Shown: positions 1-10,442 of the stretch, in pieces
Layout of the letters: each line of letters begins with the position of its first letter
Position numbering within the stretch: position 1 is the stretch's first letter
Assembly: GCA_004431415.1 (NCBI GenBank)
Contig: QPMI01000237.1
Coordinates: 1 to 64,000, forward strand
Reading direction: 5' to 3'
Length of the DNA stretch: 64,000 bases
From: Cyanophora paradoxa
Taxonomy: Eukaryota > Glaucocystophyceae > Cyanophorales > Cyanophoraceae
Notes under the pieces: model-generated
Database searches by the model: none
What the model saw: the letters and a program-made list of their open reading frames with translations, nothing else
Told to the model about the DNA's origin: nothing
Position numbers and translations under genes: made by a program

Positions 1-740
1 GGCAGTCCCCACTGCCAGATTCCCCGACGTTCGGCACGCCTTCTAGAAGGGCCCTCGGAATTCACGCGTCCCTCTCCTCGACCGGGCAGCGCCGGGGGAT
101 CATAGCCGGCCAAACGTCTCTCCTAGGCGATCTGGCGCCGGCGGAGGCGCGGGGGACGTCGACGGCCGTGGGCGCACCGGCATAGACCCAGGATCGGACG
201 CTCTCGGTGCGCGTCTCATCGCTCTCCGGCGCGGTTGCGATCGCTGCTGTGGCCAGAACTTCCAGCGCCATCGATCTCGTAACTGCCGGTGACTGCCGAG
301 CTCGGTAACTGCTACAGAACACTGTGGAAGGTTCTAGGTCGCAATGTACCCCCCTGCCATTCGAGACCGCCCTGTACCCCGCGGGAGGCGAACGCCGAAC
401 GCTTTCGTCCCTCCGCGACCCGCCGGCGAGCGCGTCCTACAGATGCAAGTCAGCTGCAGGCCTTACGCGCACGTTCACGCTGACGTGGAAGGTTCGCGCG
501 CCCGCTGTATCATCTTCGTGAGCCTGATTTGGTGCACGGCACTGTACGCACGGTTCAGGTGAATGAGTACAGGTGAATGTGAACGCGCGGCGGTTGCGGC
601 GCCGCAGCGGTTGTGATGCTAACGACAGTCCCGGCAGCAAAATTCCTCTCAAAACCAAGAAGTTCAGCGATCCATTGAAGATCGGCGCGCGCTTCCCAGC
701 CGGTCGCCTGCGCATGCGGTCGCCTAGGCCGGGCGCCTAG
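1..740. other. Intergenic, no gene recognised
   Basis: No exon with convincing protein similarity or a splice pattern was found here. Short open frames exist on both strands, but base composition is more mixed than in the exons downstream. The right end may hold the unrecognised first exon and promoter of the MATH-BTB gene. Confidence 0.4.
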
Positions 741-2604
741 GCCTGGTGCTCACATCGAGCTGTACTGCGGTTCATGCGCAGATGGAACCGAGTGGAGGCT
801 GGCAATACGGAAGGACGAGGAGCCCAGGGCGGTTGCGCTCACCTTGGCGGTGGCAGGAGGCAGGGAGTCGGTGCGCATGCGTACATCCACACTGTGCACC
901 CGGCCCGAGCGGGCCCGACGGAGGCGGGGCGGGGCAGCTGCTGGGGGTGAAGAAGAAGCTGCGGATGGTGTTCGTGGTGAAGCTGGGCGAGGACTGCGAG
1001 GGCTACAAGAAGACCTCCACCCGCACCGCCTGGTTCAGGCGCGCGCGCGCACGCGCCCCGGTCTGGCCCGGGGGGCGAGCTGGAGGCGGGGGCGGCAGCG
1101 CGGAGAGGGCGTCGCTGGGGGTGTACATCGCGCCGCACGAGACGGTGGAGCGGCGCATGCGCGGCGACTGCGCCCTCTTCAAGGCCCGCCCCGCCCCGCC
1201 CCGCCCCGCCCCGCCCGGGCCGAGCCGAGCGGGGCGCGCAGGTGAAGATCGAGGTCCTCGAGGTCCGCGCGAGCGCCCGCCCGGCCCGGCCCGCGCCCCC
1301 GGCCCGCCGGGCCCCGCCCCCGGCGGCCCCGCCGACGCCGCCCGTCGGGGCGGGGCGCAGGAAGAGACGGACGGGGAGCGGGCGGCGGCGGTGCCCTTCG
1401 GCGCCTTCCTCGACTCCGATTGCTTCGCTGACATCGGCCCGCCCCGCCGCCCGCGCCTCTGCCGGGCCGGCGGGGCTGACGGGGCGGGGCGACAGCGCTG
1501 GTGGTGCGGGGCCGGCGGGTGCCGGCGCACCGCGTCATCCTCGCCTCGGCGAGCCCCTACTGGCGCGCCCTCCTCACCAACGGGCCCGCCCCGCCCCGCC
1601 CGCCCGCCCGCCCGCCCGCCCGTTGACGCGGGGCCGGCAGGATGCGGGAGTCGGGGGCGAGCGAGGTGCGGCGCTGCGCCCCGGCCGCGCTGCGGGCGTG
1701 GGGCCGCCTCACGGCGCGGCAGATCGAGGTGGACAGCGACCCGGATGCCTTCCTCCACGTCCTCCGGTGCCCACCGCCCCCCGCCCCGCCCCGCCCCGCC
1801 CGGGCCCCCGGCCGGGGCGCTGAGGGGCGCCGCCGGCAGGTGGATGTACACGCTGGAGGCGCCCCTCGCCTCCGCCCACCGTCCGCCCCGCCCCGCACCC
1901 GCCCGCCCGTGCCGTGCGCCGGGGCCGAGGCGGGCGGGGGCGGGGCGGGCAGAGGCGGTGGCGGTGCTCGAGCTGGCGGACCTCTACGGCCTCGCGCCCC
2001 TCCGCGACGCCTGCTTCCGCTACCTCCGCCTTCGCCTCGCCCCCGCCAACGTCTTCGGGCCCGCCCCGCCCCGCCCGCCCCGCCCGCCCCGGGGCCCCGG
2101 CGAGGCGGGGCGGCAGGGTGTGGGCGCTGGCGGAGCGGCGGGCGGACGTGGCGACGGCGGCGGCGTGCCTGGCGTTCGCGGCGGAGCGGTTCGAGAAGGC
2201 GGTGCGGTGCGACCCGGGGGCGGTGCAGGCGGAGCAGCTGGGGCAGCTGCTCGGGTCGGACGCGCTGCTCGCCGAGTCGGAGGAGGAGGTCTTCCGCGTG
2301 CTCGAGGAGTGGGCCGCCCACTCGGAGGAGCACCGGGCGGCGCTGCCCGCGCTGCTGCCCCTCGTCCGCTGGCCCCGCATGCCCTCCCGCTTCCTCCGCG
2401 ACACCGTCGAGCGCTCCCCCCTCGTCGCCGCCCAGGCCCGCCCCGGCCCGCCCGCCCGCCCGCCCCGCCGGCTGCCGGCCGCGCCGACGCGGGGCGCAGG
2501 CGTGCATGAAGGAGCTGCTGCTGGAGGCGTACCGCTGCCACGCGCTGCGCGACGAGATGCGCGCGCCCGACAACCCCCGCGTCAAGCGCCGCCGCACCCG
2601 CTGA
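741..2604 (+). CDS. MATH-BTB-BACK domain protein (probable CUL3 adaptor)
   Basis: Spliced gene of about 10 exons. The first recognisable exon (to 870) carries the MATH signature EWRLAIRKDEEPR. Exons at 938 and 1102 continue it (MVFVVKLGEDCEGYKK, LGVYIAPHETVERRMR), and 1242 gives VKIEVLE. The BTB/POZ domain follows with DCFADI, VVRGRRVPAHRVILASAS and YWRALLTNG, then VLELADLYGLAPLRDACFRY. A BACK-like helical region (RVWALAERRADVATAAACL, FRVLEEWAAH, PALLPLVRWPRMPS) precedes a basic C-terminus ending KRRRTR. MATH-BTB proteins such as SPOP and BPM recruit substrates to cullin-3 ubiquitin ligases; that role is inferred from the family. Introns are 50-115 nt with both GT and GC donors, e.g. the GC-AG intron 1184-1241. 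The start codon is not located: exon 1 is open to about 741 with no in-frame ATG, so an upstream exon is likely. Confidence 0.82.
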
Positions 2605-3019
2605 CCGGCGCGCGCACCGCGGCCGAGCCCGTCCCCCGGGCCCCGGCGCCCCGCCCCTCTTCCCCCTCCCGGCCGCGGCCAGTAATACTTAGGTGCACCT
2701 CTCTGAACCCTAGCTATATAGGCCTGTACAGTAGTCGATAAGAACAGGACCCCGGCATGGGAGGTCCAGGCAATCCCGGGAGGGGGGGGGGGCGGCGCAC
2801 GCGCCGCTCGCGGCGTCTCTCACTGTCACTCGTGGAAGATTGGCGATGCACACTGCGGGGCCTGGCTACTGAACAATCTACGGGGGCGGGGGGAGGGGCG
2901 GGGCGCTGGGTCGCTGAATCCGGAGCTCTGGATTCCGCTGCTTTAGCGGGGGTGCGCGGGGCGGGCGGACGGGGCGCCGCCGGCCGGGCCGCGCGAGGAG
3001 CCGGTGCGGGCGGGGCGGG
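2605..3019. other. Convergent intergenic spacer
   Basis: Spacer between the stop codons of the MATH-BTB gene (+) and the EF-hand gene (-). It holds an AT-richer patch near 2680-2745 and a G-run near 2780. No gene is seen. Confidence 0.5.
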
Positions 3020-4607
3020 TCACTCGGCGACGGGCTCGGAGGTGTAGTCGTGGAGGGCGCCGGTGGCGAAGAGGTCCTCCATCGCGTCGGCGTACTCGTC
3101 GTAGGAGACGGCGCGGTCGCCGTCCCGGTCCATCTCGAGGAAGGCGAGGGAGAGCATGCCCGGCGCGAAGCGGAACTCGTGGTCGAGGAGCGCCCCCAGG
3201 CGCCCCGGGGCGAGCGGGGCGCCGCCCTGCGAGTAGGCCCCGAACGCCGCCTTCACCTGCGCCACGTACCGCTCGTGCTCCGCTGCCGTCTGCGCCGGCG
3301 CGGCGCCCCGCGGGGTCAGCGGCGCCGGGGGCCCGGGGCGGGGCGGGCGGGGCGGGGCGGGGCGGGGCGGGGGCGGACGAGGCGGGCGGCGAGGGCGGCG
3401 AGCTCGTCGAGGGCGAGCTGGCCGCTGCGGTCCTCGTCGAGGCCCTCGAGGAGCTCCGCGAAGGTCACCCAGCCGTCCCCGTTCCCGTCCAGCGAGCCGG
3501 CGAGGTAGCGCCCGACGAGCGCCGCCGCCTCCCGCACCGAGACCGCCCCGTTGCGGTCCGCGTCGAGCCGCGCGTACTCGAAGTTGTCGAACCGCCCGTC
3601 CTGCCCGCCCCGTCGGCCTCGCGCGCCCCGCGGGGGCGGGGCGGGGGCGGGGCGCACGCGGTCGGCGTCGACGTCGGCGGGGGCGACGCGGGCGCCGGGG
3701 AGGCCCTTGGCCGCGTCGAACTTCTCCAGCGGCCGGTTGGCGACGCGGCCCGAGCCGAGCGTGGCGGAGAGCTCGAGGAGCTCCTCGCGCAGCAGGGGCC
3801 CCGCCGCGGGCGGCCGCCGTCGATGGAGACGGCGCCGGGGCGGCGGCGGGGATGCCTCCACGCGCCCCGCGAACATCTTCGGGGCCTCCTCCACGAACGA
3901 CACCGGGCCGCCGGCCCCCGCCGCCCCGGCGGGGCCCGTGGCGGGGACGGTGAAGCCGCCGGCGTGGCGCCCGGGGGCCGCGGGCTCCTCGGCGGGGGCG
4001 GGGAGGGTGGAGGGGGCGACGGTGAAGACGCTGGAGTCGAGGGAGACGGTGCTGTAGCGGGCCTCGCCCGCCAGGCTCGCCACCAGCTTCGGGTTCAGCG
4101 CGTACAGCGCCGACGTCGCCGGCGCCACCTGCCCCCGCCCCCCGGCCCCTCGGCCCCCGCACCGCCGCCGGGCCCCCGGCGCCCGCGCACCTCGCTGATC
4201 GGGAGCGGCTCCAGGTTGGCGTTCACCTGCGCCGGCTCCTCCACCATCGCCACCTTGCCGGCGCCGGTCAGGCCGGCAGGGGGGCGCGCCGGCACGCGGG
4301 GCGGCGGTCACCTCCTCCTCCCCGTCGTACTCGAAGGAGTCGACGGCGCTCGCCTCGGCGGCGAGCGGCGCCGAGGGCTCCACCAGCTCCGGCTCCTCGC
4401 CCGCGTAGTCCGCCCACTCCTGCGCCCCGCCGCTCGCCGAAAAGGACACACAAAGGAACGAAACGGGACCCCCTGGCCCCCGTGGAGCGCAGCGCCCAGC
4501 CGAGAAGACGCACGGTGGCTTCGATGAAGGTGCCCTTGCCGAGGCTGCGGAATGGCTCAAACGATTCCCAGGGCTGCTCTCCATCCACATTTAGAAGGTC
4601 TTCCTCG
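3020..4607 (-). CDS. Four-EF-hand calcium-binding protein with acidic N-terminal region
   Basis: Read on the minus strand from 4607 to the stop at 3020. The 5' part is acidic and low in similarity: EEDLLNVDGEQPWESFEPF, then EWADYAGEEPELVEPSAPL, then VEEPAQVNANLEPLPISE. A middle section includes ALYALNPKLVASLAGEARYS and LLREELLELSATLGSGRV. The C-terminal half has four EF-hand loops in order: DADRNGAVSVRE, DGNGDGWVTFAE, DEDRSGQLALDE and DRDGDRAVSYDE. All keep acidic residues at positions 1 and 12. It ends LHDYTSEPVAE. Introns lie between the acidic exons and inside the EF region; that at about 3340-3375 is a nearly pure CCCCG tract in sense. The first exon and start codon are not found above 4607. 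A calcium sensor role is inferred; no specific orthologue was recognised. Confidence 0.75.
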
Positions 4608-5294
4608 CTGAACAGTGCGAAAGAGCACCCGTCAGCAGGCAGGCGACGGGTCACGGCGATCCTTGGAGGGCTCCGGCGGTTAGTCGGGCCCTGTCGCTCG
4701 CGAACCTGGGAAGGCCGGGCCTGGCCACGGCATGCGATGCATGCGCCGGGGCCACCATGGCCGGTCAAAACCCCTGCAGCAGGCTTGCTGCGGAGCTCGG
4801 CGTCTGTACCCGGCCGAGGTTGGTGAACCGAACTGCTGGCTCTCAAGCGACCTCCAGGCGGAACAAATCCATGCCGCTGACTCGATGCTGAGGGCTGGTT
4901 CAGCGGGAACCCCCTCCGGGCCTAGGCCTGCGGCACCGGCATGGCACTAGTACTGGCAAGCTTAAGATGCATCAAATTCTCGTGCGCATGCATGGCTTTA
5001 AATTCAATTCTGACAGTATATATCGTTATGAGATGCCAAGATGGTTCTAAAAGCCTGCCGAGGCCACGATCTAGATATTGCCACTCGGCCGGCCATGGTG
5101 CCAGGCTGTGATCATGACACAGCTCCAGCTCTGCCGGCGCATAGAGCGCACCGGGGGCCGAGACGGGGCGGCCATCTGCACGTGCACGCGTCCGTGCCCG
5201 GGAGCAGAGACAGTAGCTAGCGGGGGCCCAGGGGGCCCTTGCGAAGCGCGGGGCGTTCTTAAATTTGCAATGAGCGGGCGGGCCTCGGGGCGGG
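4608..5294. other. Intergenic between two minus-strand genes
   Basis: Likely contains the missing first exon and promoter of the EF-hand gene ending at 3020, and the 3' flank of the CFAP119-like gene. It has mixed composition with an AT-rich stretch at about 4960-5040. No exon could be assigned. Confidence 0.4.
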
Positions 5295-6687
5295 CTACTT
5301 CTTCTTGCGGGCGCCGCCGGCGGATTCGGACTCGCGGATCGTCAGCTTCGACTCCAGCTCGACCAGTTTCGCCATCAGGGTCTCCTCCTGCGCGCCCCGG
5401 AGCCTCGGCGCGTGCGGGGCGGGGCGGGGCGGGGCGGGGCGGGCCTGGCCCTTGAGCTGGGAGCGGAGCTCGTCGACGTGCCTGCGGACGAGCTCGGAGA
5501 CCATCATGCTCACGTCCCGCACCCTCGTCCCCTCCACCTCCGCCCCGAACTCCTCCTCCAGCTGCCCCGCTGCCCCGCCCCCGTCACCCTCCGCCCCCCG
5601 CCGCGGGCCCGGGCGGCCCTCACCGATGATCTGGTCTACCGTCGGCTTTGGCTCCTCCTGCGAGCGCGCGGGTCGGCGGGGCCGGGAGGGGGCCGGGGGG
5701 CGCGGGGCGGGCGCCGGCGCACGGGGGCTGGCGGCTCGGGCTCGGGGGTCTTTGGGGGCTCGGGGGGGATGTACTCGGACAGGGGTATGGGGACGGCGGC
5801 GGTTTCGACGAACAGGCGCCGCCGCGTGCGGATCTCCTCCCGGTCGTTGGCGAGGCAGTACATGTAGAGCTTGTAGTGCTGGAAGAACCTGCCCGGCGGG
5901 GTCGGCCGGGGGTCGGCCGGGCGGGGGCCGCGGAGGCGGGGGGAAGGGGGGGGGGGTTATAGGACGGGGCGGGGCGCACGTGCTGGTGACGAAGTCGGTG
6001 ATGAGGCGGACCTCCTCGGCGCTGAACAGGCGGAAGCTCCCCGGCTCCCGCTGCACCGCGCAGTTCGTCAGCCGCACCCGCAGGTCCTTGAAGCACTCCT
6101 CCACAGGCGGCCGCTTCGCTGCGCCCCGCACCCCCGTCACGCGCCGCGGCCGGCAGCAGCAGCCTGGGGTTCGCCGGCGCACCCCGCGCGTTGTCGAAGA
6201 CCGCCTTCAGTACGGTGAACAGTATAGAGATCTTGTCGTCCGAAAAGCTGTTCTCCTTCGCGAACCTGCGGGGCGTGAGGCGGGCGGCCGCAGGGCGCAA
6301 GCCACCACCCGCACATCATCGTGAAGAAATGGAAGTCGAGCGCTATGGAGCTTTGCAGGTTTGTAGCATGGTCCTTGATGTTCAATGCCTCAGCGAGTAA
6401 CCTGCAGCGCCCGCGTCTCGCAGCTAAGCCGCCCGCGCCGGCGGCTGGTTAGCTAGAATGGACGCGCCTCTGGGCTTCCTCTGGATCTTTCGCCTGTATA
6501 ATGTCCTGTATCTGCTTCTGCGATAGCGTCTGCCAGAGCGCCTTCGTCTGCAGCAACGAGTGAGCGCGGATTTGGGGAGGCTCAGGCGCGTCCGAACCCG
6601 CGGGGATGGCGGAGGTGGGGGTGGCGGTGGTGGTGCTTCCTCCTCGGGCGGAGGCGTGGGCTGTACGGGCGCGTTTTTGGGCGGCAT
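5295..6687 (-). CDS. CFAP119: CFAP119/CCDC189-like cilia- and flagella-associated protein
   Basis: The start ATG at 6687 opens a Pro-rich leader (MPPKNAPVQPTPPPEEE). Exons then read KALWQTLSQKQIQDIIQAKD, LLAEALNIKDHATNLQSS, FAKENSFSDDKISILFTVLK, PPVEECFKDLRVRLTNCAVQ, FRLFSAEEVRLITDFVTST and HYKLYMYCLANDREEIRTR. After a Pro-rich hinge (SEYIPPEPPKTPEPEPPA) come coiled-coil exons (MMVSELVRRHVDELRSQLKG, LMAKLVELESKLTIRESE) and the stop at 5295 after ARKKK. The block from the VEECF motif through LFSAEEV and HYKLYMY resembles, from memory, the conserved core of CCDC189/FAP119, an axonemal component. The plant-type Lys/Arg C-tail and proline hinge are lineage specific. It is head-to-head with an EF-hand gene starting at 6856, with only 168 bp between the two ATGs. 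The assignment depends on one domain, so it is moderate. Confidence 0.68.
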
Positions 6688-6855
6688 CGCTGGGGTACTG
6701 CGAAAGGAGAGTTGCAGGTCGTACCCAACTATCAAGGCAACCGAACCCTCAACCCGTTGAAAAGCCCCGCAGACGTCGTACGGAGCTAAAGGAAAAGTTG
6801 GAGAGGCGCAGCAACAGCTGTCTGTTCCACCCGCTCCACTCGCCGCCGTCTAAGA
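6688..6855. promoter_or_regulatory. Shared divergent promoter region
   Basis: 168 bp separate the start codons of the CFAP119-like gene (-) and the EF-hand gene (+). The segment is less GC-rich than the flanking exons. No defined motif was recognised; its role as a bidirectional promoter is inferred from geometry. Confidence 0.45.
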
Positions 6856-7720
6856 ATGGCTGGGAAGCCGCCAAAGCCCACGAAGAGCTCCTCGGCGGCA
6901 CAGGGACTCATCTCTGACGGTACAGCCAGCCTGCAGCTGCCACCGGCGGCGCGCAGCTAACTCGGTGCGCAGAGACGTCCAGAGAGCACGGCACAGGCGC
7001 GACGTCGCCGGCGAGGACATCGCCTGCGCGGAACACGCTGCAGAGGGACAAGTCGCAGCAAGTAGGGATCAAGATAGACGAGGAGGAGGTGCGCCCGCCG
7101 CCCGCCGTGTCTGCCTCGGCGTGCAGCTGAGGGGCGGGGCAGCTGCGGGCGGCGTTTGAGTTCTTCGACGTGAACGGGAAGGGGAAGCTGACGCCGGCGG
7201 ACCTGAAGGCGCGGCTGACGGCGTTCTACAAGAACCTGCCCGTCCGCGAGTACAAGTTCCTCATCTCGGAGCCGGACTTCACGCTCAAGACCCTCACGAA
7301 GCTGCTCCAGGACAACGAGCTCACCAACTTCGACCCCGTCAAGGAGGCCTTCAAGGTGCCGCCGCCGGGGCGGGCGCGGGGGGGGCGGGGGCGGGGTGAG
7401 GCGGGGCGGGGGCGCAGCTGTACGACCCGCAGGAAACGGGCTTCGTGGACGCGGAGGTGCTGCGGCAGATCTTCGTCAACCTCGGCTACGGCGAAATCTC
7501 CCCCGTGCGCCCCCGGCCCCGGCCCGGCCCCGGCCCCGGCCCAGGCGCGGGCCCCCGGGGCGGCGGCCGACGGCCCGGGGGCGGGCAGGAGGACCTGCAG
7601 GTGCTGATCGAGTGCGCGGACGTGGACGGTGACGGGCGCATCTCCCTCGAGGACTTCCGCAACATGCTCACCTTCAACCGCCAGAAGGCCGCCGCCACCC
7701 CCGCCACCGGCAAGCGATAG
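6856..7720 (+). CDS. Calmodulin-like EF-hand protein
   Basis: ATG at 6856 is preceded by an in-frame stop. Exon 1 encodes MAGKPPKPTKSSSAAQGLIS. Exon 2 is Ser/Thr/Arg-rich and ends DKSQQVGIKIDEEE. Exon 3 begins LRAAFEFFDVNGKGKLTPAD (EF-hand 1) and continues through LTKLLQDNELTNFDPVKEAF. Exon 4 holds the degenerate hand LYDPQETGFVDAEVLRQIF. Exon 5 holds the canonical hand CADVDGDGRISLEDF. It ends QKAAATPATGKR and stop at 7720, about 185 residues. Only loops 1 and 4 look able to bind calcium. The layout of two EF pairs resembles calmodulin and centrin family members, but no exact orthologue was recognised. Its head-to-head pairing with a CFAP119-like gene suggests, but does not show, a ciliary role. 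Confidence 0.85.
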
Positions 7721-8066
7721 CGCCCCGCCCCGCCCCCCGCCTCTCCCGCCGGACCCTCCGCCCAGCGCCCCGAGAGTCGCCCCCCGCCCCCCCCCGCGCC
7801 CTCCAAGAGACCCGCGAGCCTCGTTTCCCCCCTCCTTCCCTTATATTCGAACGGAGTCGTGTGTGGCACTAGCTGTATACGTCGACTCGAAAGCTGCGTA
7901 TGGACAAGGTATCTGGGGCTGGTCCTCCTGATGCGCGGAGGCCGGCCCGTGCGTGGCGGGCGGCCGGCGGGACACGCCGGCAACGTCCGGACTCGGGCCC
8001 GGTCAAAACTGCTGCCGGGCCATCTACTGAGCGGGGCGCTCGAGGCGGGCAGGGCGGGCGGGGCGG
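7721..8066. other. Convergent intergenic spacer
   Basis: Spacer between the stops at 7720 (+) and 8067 (-). C-rich at its left end, then AT-richer around 7840-7920. No gene is seen. Confidence 0.5.
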
Positions 8067-10029
8067 CTAGCGGGGGGAGGGGAGCTCGGGGATGGCGGGG
8101 CGGAAGGCGCCGGGCTGGGGCCCCGTGCGCGCGGCGGCGAGGCACGGCGAGCTCTCCGGGTGCGAGCGGGGCCCGTGCGAGTGCCCCGCGGGGGCCGACG
8201 CCGTCTGCTCGGGCGGCGCGTGCGGCCCGGCCCCGCGGGCGGCGCCGGGTCGTCCTGGGACGGGGCGGCGGGGAGACGGCCATGGAGGAGAGGGCGGCGC
8301 CGACCGAGGCGCACCGCCGCACCTCCTCCTGCTGCGACGGGCGCCGGTGCTTCGTGGCCGGCCCCCCGCCGCGAACGCCGGGTCCCGCGGCGTCGGCCGC
8401 ACCAGGCCCGCCGCCGACCCCTTGTCCGCCACCAGCCGCGCTGCCGCCCGTCGGCCCTGCCCCGCGCGCGGCGCCGGCAAGGGCGGGAGGGCACCGACGG
8501 GCCGGAGGGGATGGGGCGGAGGGGCGCGCGGGCCGAAGTCGGCGGGGCGGCTGCTCGACGGTAAAGGGTTCTTGGGGTGGGCATGGCGGCCGGGGCGGCC
8601 CGTGCGGGCGCTGGTTGTTGGAGATCGGCGTCGGCGTGCTGGGGCGCTGCAGCAGGCGGATCGCCGCGTTCTTGCACGCCAGCGTCCGCTTCGGCCCGGG
8701 CGGCGTCCCCCGCGGCCCCGCCGCTTCTCCCCCTCCGCGCCCCCTCGCCCTGGCCGGCGGCCTCGGGGACGGGCCCCTGGTGGGGCACCAGCGAGGGGCC
8801 GCCCGGCGCCGGCGAGAAGGAGCGCTGCGTGCCGGCGAGGGCCGCCGCCGCCGCTACCGCCGCGGCCGCCCCCGTGGGCGTCCCCCGGCCCGTCGGCGTT
8901 CCGAAGCCCGAGACGCCGTGCGGGCGCCGGATGGGCCCCGCCGGCACCGAGCAGAGGGGCGGAGGCGCCTCCGAGGGCCGCAGCGGGCGCGGCCCGCACG
9001 GCGACATCTCCGTGGGCGACGCGCTCTGCGACGGGTGCGACTGCCCCGCGTCAGCCCCGGCGCGTGCGCCAGAGGCCCCGGGCCGGGCGGCGCACCTCGC
9101 CAATGGGGCAGAAGCGGGCCGGGGAGAAGGGCCCGGGCCCCGGGTCGGAGGCGGGCGGGGTGCTCATGCCGATGCGCGGCACGGCGCGCTCGTCGCCCGT
9201 CTCGGGCGCGGGGCCCGCCGGCGCCACCGTGATCACCGCCCCCGCGACCTTCCGCGGCGGCGCCGGCGCCGCCCCCTGCACCGTGTGCCACTCTGCCGCC
9301 GGCGCGTCAGGTGGAGCGGGCGAGCGGTGCGGGGCACGGGGCGGCACCGGAGTGGCTCTCGTCGGCGTGGACGAAGCGGAAGGGCTCGGGCTGGGGCGAG
9401 GCGTGCGGGACGTGGGCGTCGGGCTGCGGGTGGATGGACCAGGTGGGGGCCGGGTTGTGCATCGTCTCCAGCGCGTGCGCCTCCAGCGCGTGCTCGTCCA
9501 TCGCGTGGTGCCCCTCGTCCACCTCCATCCCCCTGCCCCGCCCCTCAGCGCTTGCCGCCTCCAAGGCGCGCAGCACCGCCCTGCCCGAAGCGTGCGCACC
9601 CCGGGACCTCCGGCGCGTTCAACGGAAGGCACTTGATCGCGGGGGCCGGCCGCTCCGTCGGGGGCGAGTGGGGAACGTGGGTCGCGCTCCAGAACACGGG
9701 ATGCGGGATCTCGTGGTGTATCTCATGATGCAGCGGGCACGGCCCTGCGAGGTGGGCGTCGGAAGGGTTAGCCGCGTCGGCACCGTCTCATGGCGGATAG
9801 CCAACGTGGCCGGCGATCAGGTCGATCGGCTGGACAATCGGTGCAAAAGGGAGACCAAAGGGTCAAACGCGCTAAGCCGGTCATCTAGAGGGGTGCCCGG
9901 CACGGGAAAGCCCTGTGACGCCCCCCGTCCGGATGTCGCACCGTCCCCATCGAGTATGCATCCGGGCGGCTCGTGATGCTCATGCTGATGCTCGCCATCC
10001 ACGAGGCGGTGCTCTACCCGACTCGCCAT
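8067..10029 (-). CDS. Low-complexity His/Pro-rich protein of unknown function
   Basis: I do not recognise this gene. On the minus strand an ATG at 10029 opens MASRVEHRLVDGEHQHEHHE, followed by GCILDGD and a gtgcg donor. Later exons read CPLHHEIHHEIPHPVFWSAT, a second His cluster (MEVDEGHHAMDEHALEAHAL), WHTVQGAAPAPPRKVAGAV, FSPARFCPIGE, SHPSQSASPTEMSPCG, VSGFGTPTGRGTPTG and TLACKNAAIRLLQRPSTPTP. The C-terminus is AGHSHGPRSHPESSPCLA with stop at 8067. Exon boundaries carry the same gtgcg...ctgac/ctgag...cag signals as neighbouring genes, which supports a real transcript. The sequence is dominated by Pro, Ala, Ser and His clusters, typical of disordered regulatory proteins. No catalytic domain is visible. 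The middle exons are less certain than the ends. Confidence 0.5.
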
Positions 10030-10442
10030 TTGTACTCGCTCGTAACGCGCCTCGGAACTCTTTGTGTGTTCCTGCCTCCAGCACGCTTCTGGCACGTTGC
10101 TGGCGTCTAGCACGTCAGACACGTCGGACAAGGGCTCTGGCACGATGAAGTCGACGTGGAATCGCTAGATCGATATCGCTCCTCCTGCAATCGCTCCTTG
10201 GAGTGGCAGTTTCGAATCCGGCCGAGGCAGTTTCGATCCGACCAGACAAGCGTCCGCGCTCTCCGACGCCGTTCGGGCGCCCGTGGCACCCGCAAGGACG
10301 TGCCGCAACGGCGAACGGCGCGAACGACGAGAATTGACCGGCAGCGTGCCCATTTCGCGCGGCAGGCTTCGCATCATCGGAGCGCCTCGTCCGGCGTTCA
10401 GGCGTGAGCGTGAGCGAACAGCGGCGGTAGATACAAGCGGCC
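10030..10442. promoter_or_regulatory. Divergent intergenic region upstream of VPS52
   Basis: 413 bp between the start codons of the His/Pro-rich gene (-) and VPS52 (+). No exon was recognised. Presumed to contain both promoters; no motif identified. Confidence 0.4.

Noticed and set aside
746-2509. Single 587-codon open frame across the MATH-BTB gene
   Set aside because: It reads through several introns and in the wrong frame for the MATH and BTB motifs. Stop codons are rare at this GC content, so length is not evidence.
8160-8260. Cys-rich plus-strand peptide resembling metallothionein
   Set aside because: It lies antisense to the spliced His/Pro-rich gene, and the Cys spacing is not that of a metal-binding family.
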